A stretch of 64,000 nt of DNA from contig CATOMC010000010.1 of assembly GCA_951801245.1 (NCBI GenBank), forward strand, positions 1-64,000, in the 5' to 3' direction. The position numbers were made by a program, and so were the translations under genes. This DNA is from an uncultured Lachnospiraceae bacterium (GTDB lineage Bacteria; Bacillota_A; Clostridia; Lachnospirales; Lachnospiraceae). Of the stretch, positions 60,948 to 64,000 are shown one piece after another (position 1 is the first letter of the stretch; each line of letters starts with the position of its first letter). The notes beneath the pieces are model-generated. The model searched no databases. It had not been told where the DNA came from and was given only the letters and a program-made list of their open reading frames with translations.

Positions 60948-61313
60948 ATGGAACAGATACGGACGATTGAGGATCTGACACGGAGAGGATTCGATGTAGA
61001 AGCGGGCATCGGGATGTGTGCCGGGGATGAGGAACTTTATCTGGAAGTGCTGCACGAGGCACTGGAGGAGGGGGAGGAGAAGATTCCCCTGATCAGGAGA
61101 CTTTATGAGGAACAGGATTATGAAAGATACCTGGTTGAGGTACATGGATTGAAAAATGCCATGCGTTCCATCGGGGCAAACCACCTCTCAGAGGCAGCCA
61201 AAGAGCAGGAATTTGCGGTGAAAGAACAAAATTACGGACTGGTGCAAGAGAAGGTAGAGGCTTTGCTTGAGGAGTACCAGGATGTGGTGCATGCACTGCG
61301 GGAGTTGTTCTGA
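60948..61313 (+). CDS. Histidine phosphotransfer (Hpt) protein
   Basis: 121 residues, ATG immediately following the DUF1836 stop, so translation is coupled. The Hpt motif is VEVHGLKNAMRSIGANHLSE, with the phosphorylatable His at 66 and the H-x-L-K pattern expected. The rest is a four-helix bundle (EELYLEVLHEALEEGEEKIP, KEQNYGLVQEKVEALLEEY). It shuttles phosphate between a hybrid kinase and a response regulator; neither partner is in this window. Confidence 0.88.
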   Translation: MEQIRTIEDLTRRGFDVEAGIGMCAGDEELYLEVLHEALEEGEEKIPLIRRLYEEQDYERYLVEVHGLKNAMRSIGANHLSEAAKEQEFAVKEQNYGLVQEKVEALLEEYQDVVHALRELF

Positions 61314-61331
61314 ACTTAGATGACAGTGAAA

Positions 61332-61380
61332 AGCCGGGACAGTAATGAAGCATATCATTATTGTCCCGGTTCTTTTCTTT
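61332..61380 (+). terminator. Terminator after the Hpt gene
   Basis: 17-bp nearly perfect stem (AGCCGGGACAGTAATGA with TCATTATTGTCCCGGTT) and a T-rich tail. Confidence 0.88.
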
Positions 61381-61432
61381 CATTTGCCTCGGGTCCGTGA
61401 AGCAGATCAGGCAAAGATAATTTCGAAGTAAT

Positions 61433-61880
61433 TTACTTTTGAGAAGCCTTTTTGGCAAAGGAGGTATCTACCAGATCCTCGTAAGGGACACGGTCATCCA
61501 GCTCGCCGGCTTCTTCCAGGATATTTTGTAAAAGGGTAAAGCTGTCTTCTTCAAAGATCAGATCCTCTTTCCAGGTATCCTGTGCAGCGTAGCGGGCAAC
61601 GATGGTCTCGATGGTAGCAAGGTCGGTTTCTGCAAATTGCGGGGAGATTACTTTGGCAATCTCTGCAGGGGTATGGGTCTGCACATAGTCCATGCCTTTT
61701 TGCAGGGCTCTGGTGAAGGCTTCGATCACGGCAGGATTTTCTTCCAGGTAACTTTTCTTGGCGGAAAAGGCCGTGTAGGGTACATAGCCGGAATCTTCGC
61801 CGAGAGAAGCGACCACGTAGCCGTCACCCTTTTCTTCCAGGGATGTAGCGTGGGGTTCGAATTCTACAGTATACGATTTT
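61433..61880 (-). pseudogene. ABC-transporter substrate-binding protein, 5' part missing
   Basis: The minus strand reads VEFEPHATSLEEKGDGYVVA, SGYVPYTAFSAKKSYLEENP, AVIEAFTRALQKGMDYVQTH, then a normal C-terminus (TSFAKKASQK). This is the last 145 residues or so of a NitT/TauT/SsuA-type substrate-binding lipoprotein. Similarity stops at about 61880 and a serine recombinase gene begins 12 bp away, so the gene appears split by an insertion. The missing 5' part may lie beyond the window on the far side of the element. Confidence 0.75.
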
Positions 61881-61891
61881 TACTACCCCAT

Positions 61892-63253
61892 TTATATCAG
61901 AAAATTAAAACCGCTTAGCTGATGTGTATCGCGGTCTATCTCGATGCTCTTTATGGTGCTTTTCCAGAAGGTCTGTTTGTGGGGTTTATCGAGTTTCATG
62001 TACATTTCCTGCCAGTCGCCGCTGAAGGTGGCTAAAAGGGCATCATACGAGTTCAGGGGCACTATCTTGTCGGCCTCATCATACTCTTTTAGTTTCTGGT
62101 CGAGTATGTCATACTGTTCATCATAATAATCCTCGCTGATACGTCCTTTCTGAAAGAGGATGTTCAGCCGGCCCAGTTCTTTCCGGAGCGCTTCTGCGTC
62201 ATGACGCTTATGCTGCTGTTTGTTTTTAAGCTGGATTCGGGTGACCTCTTCCTGCAGCCTGGCGGAAACATGCGTGAGCATATACGTCTCGATCTTGTGC
62301 TCCGTGAAGTGCGCACAGCTGTGCCGGCCAAATTTGCTGCCACAGCGGTATTTTATGTAGATGCTCTCGCCGCCGTTTTTCAGAGGGCGCTTTTTGCGGT
62401 AGCCGGTGTAATTATTGCCACACCACGGACATTTGATCAGGGAAGAGAAGATGTAAGGGTCATAACGCCCGGCCGTGTAGACCTTTGCGGAAGTGACCTG
62501 CCTGAACTTCTGCAGTTCTTCCCAGGAAACGTAAGGTTCACAGTAGTTGAGATTATCCTTATCACGGCCGGCATAGGTCTCGTTCTTGAAGAGCCTGTCG
62601 ACCTTATTGCAGGAAGGCGCCCTGTCGCCGTATTTATCTTCAAGGTAGCGGAGGGTGCTTCTGATAGAATAGCAGGAGCGGTAGTGGTCGTAGGCATCTT
62701 CTATGATGTCAGATACGGCCTCATCTTTGACCAACCGGTTATCGACCACCTTATAGCCATAGCAGGCGCACATGCCGCTTGTGACCTCTCCAATGGAGCG
62801 CTTATAGTCCAGGACGGCTTTGATACGCTCCGAGGTGCGGTCGCATTCCGCCTGGTTCACGGAGAGCATGATGTTGATGACCATCTGGCCGTTGGCCGTG
62901 GAAGAGTCGTAATTCTCATAAATGGTCTTCCAGTAGCAGTGATGGGCCTGCAGGATCTCTTCGGTAATGTTGTAGTCTTTGATATTGCGGAACCACCTGT
63001 CCAGCTTAGTGACGAGGATCATGTCTATCTTATCCTGCTTCACGTCCTCCAGGAGCCGGAGCAGGCCCTTGCGGTGTTTCATGGGCTTTCTGGCGGAGAT
63101 GCCTTCGTCTGCATAGCAGCCCATGACGGTGTAGCCGTTATGTTCAGCGTATTCTGTGAGCGCTTTGCGCTGGGCCGGAAGGGAAAGGCCGTTGAGGTGC
63201 TGTTCTTCTGTACTGACGCGGATGTAGATGGCGCAGCGTTGGACTTTGGGCAT
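61892..63253 (-). CDS. Large serine recombinase / integrase
   Basis: 453 residues from MPKVQRCAIYIRVSTEEQHL, RBS TATAGGAGG. Resolvase domain: catalytic Ser14 in YIRVSTEEQ, GYTVMGCYADEGISARKPMK, ILVTKLDRWFRNIKDYN. A recombinase domain and a zinc-ribbon (CPWCGNNYTG and CGSKFGRHSCAHFTE) with a long coiled coil follow. It catalyses site-specific integration of phages or conjugative elements. It sits at the break point of the substrate-binding-protein gene and is directed towards it, typical of an integrase at the element edge. Confidence 0.93.
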   Translation of the reverse strand: MPKVQRCAIYIRVSTEEQHLNGLSLPAQRKALTEYAEHNGYTVMGCYADEGISARKPMKHRKGLLRLLEDVKQDKIDMILVTKLDRWFRNIKDYNITEEILQAHHCYWKTIYENYDSSTANGQMVINIMLSVNQAECDRTSERIKAVLDYKRSIGEVTSGMCACYGYKVVDNRLVKDEAVSDIIEDAYDHYRSCYSIRSTLRYLEDKYGDRAPSCNKVDRLFKNETYAGRDKDNLNYCEPYVSWEELQKFRQVTSAKVYTAGRYDPYIFSSLIKCPWCGNNYTGYRKKRPLKNGGESIYIKYRCGSKFGRHSCAHFTEHKIETYMLTHVSARLQEEVTRIQLKNKQQHKRHDAEALRKELGRLNILFQKGRISEDYYDEQYDILDQKLKEYDEADKIVPLNSYDALLATFSGDWQEMYMKLDKPHKQTFWKSTIKSIEIDRDTHQLSGFNFLI

Positions 63254-63273
63254 AATTGGCCTCCTATATATTA

Positions 63274-64000
63274 TCAGATTGTGCAGCGTTTGCAAGCAGC
63301 ATAGTCGGCAGTAATTTTATCTGTCATGGGCATTATACGCGCGTTGGACATACCGCTACATATGCGGTTATAATGATATATTTTTGTTTTATCGTTTATA
63401 AAAACATAAGTTTGCCGATTGATTTGCATACTAATACTTTGGGATAATAAGTTAATGTCTTGTGGATATATTTTTAAATGTCGATCAATTTGATTGTCTA
63501 ATGTATTAGAGACAATCTGCAGTGGCTGTTTATTTTTAAATATAGTTAAAAGATTTAAAAATTGGTGTATACCTGTCTGGCTTTCAATATTTTGGAACTG
63601 AGGGAAACATGTAATAATGTTATCTGTTACTTTTAACTTATCAGAGTAGTTAGAACGAAAATTATAAATTCGACCACCGTGTGCAGCAGCATTTCTGTAA
63701 TCCAGGCATATAAATAAGGTGGTTTGAAACATGGTGATTATTTCGGGGCTAATACTTTCAGTATTAAGATTTGATACTAAAATATGCATTAACTCTTGTT
63801 TTTGATCATGCTTTAAAAATTTTATTAAGTTAATCAGGGTACTAAAGTAAGTACCTTTTAATAGAATCCACGGAGGAACAATTTCATGTTTTTCACGATA
63901 ATAACGAATTGGATCTTTACCAGAATGAATGTTAGTGTGTAAGGTTCCTAGGATATTCTTTAAACTGAATTTAGGATTGGAAGATGGTCTGTCCCTATAA
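63274..64000 (-). CDS. Abi-family protein with C-terminal Cys/His module (5' part outside window)
   Basis: Open to the window edge, at least 242 residues. It shows the Abi (abortive-infection) pattern IVPPWILLKGTYFSTLINLI and LDYRNAAAHGGRIYNFRSNY, where Arg-Asn and His suggest the HEPN-like RNase motif of this family. The C-terminal 40 residues (IYHYNRICSGMSNARIMPMT, then ADYAACKRC) form the YH-x3-C ... C-x2-C pattern seen as a small metal-binding or Ada-like module in other proteins, not usual in Abi. The stop lies 21 bp before the recombinase start, so the two are likely co-transcribed. Probably phage defence; not proven. Confidence 0.65.
   Translation of the reverse strand, partial: YRDRPSSNPKFSLKNILGTLHTNIHSGKDPIRYYREKHEIVPPWILLKGTYFSTLINLIKFLKHDQKQELMHILVSNLNTESISPEIITMFQTTLFICLDYRNAAAHGGRIYNFRSNYSDKLKVTDNIITCFPQFQNIESQTGIHQFLNLLTIFKNKQPLQIVSNTLDNQIDRHLKIYPQDINLLSQSISMQINRQTYVFINDKTKIYHYNRICSGMSNARIMPMTDKITADYAACKRCTI

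Noticed and set aside
62201..63304. Long plus-strand frame opposite the serine recombinase
   Set aside because: Antisense of a recombinase with complete motifs; the long open frame follows from its codon composition and has no recognisable domain.
61892..64000. CRISPR or restriction-modification genes beside the recombinase
   Set aside because: No repeat-spacer pattern or methylase/endonuclease motif is visible in the part of the element inside the window.

Overview
The window looks like a chromosomal segment of a Gram-positive, low-to-mid GC, sporulation-capable anaerobe of the class Clostridia, most likely Lachnospiraceae. Reasons: strong GGAGG ribosome sites, a sigma-H gene with a TTG start, rubrerythrin, an [FeFe]-hydrogenase-like sensor, ECF S-components (PanT-like and ThiT), T-box, lysine and TPP leaders, Mini-III RNase, class III FBPase and a flagellin. 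Family assignments were made by reading sequence only; no database search was run.

Layout. 1-4170: glyA-hom-aspartokinase operon. 4291-6974: a soluble [FeFe]-hydrogenase/chemoreceptor fusion, then a convergent LUD protein. 7150-11050: a possible small RNA, a lone flagellin and a membrane-anchored GH3 enzyme with a very acidic cytoplasmic tail. 11050-16610: an accessory region full of gene fragments (IS3 tail, HicB-like orphan, LysR/hydrolase/flavodoxin group, MNT/HEPN remnants, surface-protein tail). 16709-21770: Gln-rich repeat membrane protein, CZB chemoreceptor and DUF5722 protein, with the first copy of a structured intergenic repeat. 21786-24057 (minus): SPFH plus ribbon-helix-helix pair, and purC. 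24256-30836: rubrerythrin, CoA operon (panT-coaX-coaBC), second copy of the structured repeat, MATE pump, ispF, sigH. 30911-33930: two tRNAs, MarR/PPOX pair and TPP-riboswitch-thiT. 34045-46084: hydrolase, cysteine T-box with cysE-cysS-mrnC-rlmB-SGNH, class A PBP, YigZ, MgtE. 46094-47170: decayed GNAT and XRE genes around a VOC gene. 47526-57860: typA, SSB-like, CobO-like, lysine-riboswitch-dapA-dapB, class III FBPase, lipoprotein, eukaryotic-type HisA, Csp, YerC. 58128-61313: LacI regulator with two operators in front of a 5'-truncated Nif3-like gene, then DUF1836 and Hpt. 61433-64000: a substrate-binding-protein gene cut at its 5' side by a serine recombinase, followed by an Abi-type gene running off the window. 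This looks like one end of a mobile element.

How the genes fit together. Aspartate-family and one-carbon metabolism (glyA, hom, aspartokinase, dapA, dapB) is split over two loci, only the second under a lysine riboswitch. Cysteine supply and charging (cysE, cysS) share one T-box. Pantothenate uptake and CoA synthesis are one operon. Signalling is represented by two chemoreceptors (one redox/H2-type, one zinc-type), an Hpt protein and a flagellin, although no flagellar basal-body genes are present.

The most unusual items are: a two-copy cloverleaf-like intergenic repeat whose stems covary between copies; the hydrogenase-chemoreceptor fusion lacking the proton-relay cysteine; tandem palindromic operator boxes in the SPFH/RHH promoter; the LacI-operator promoter joined to a gene missing its 5' end; and the recombinase/Abi element edge carrying an Abi protein with a cysteine-rich C-terminal module.
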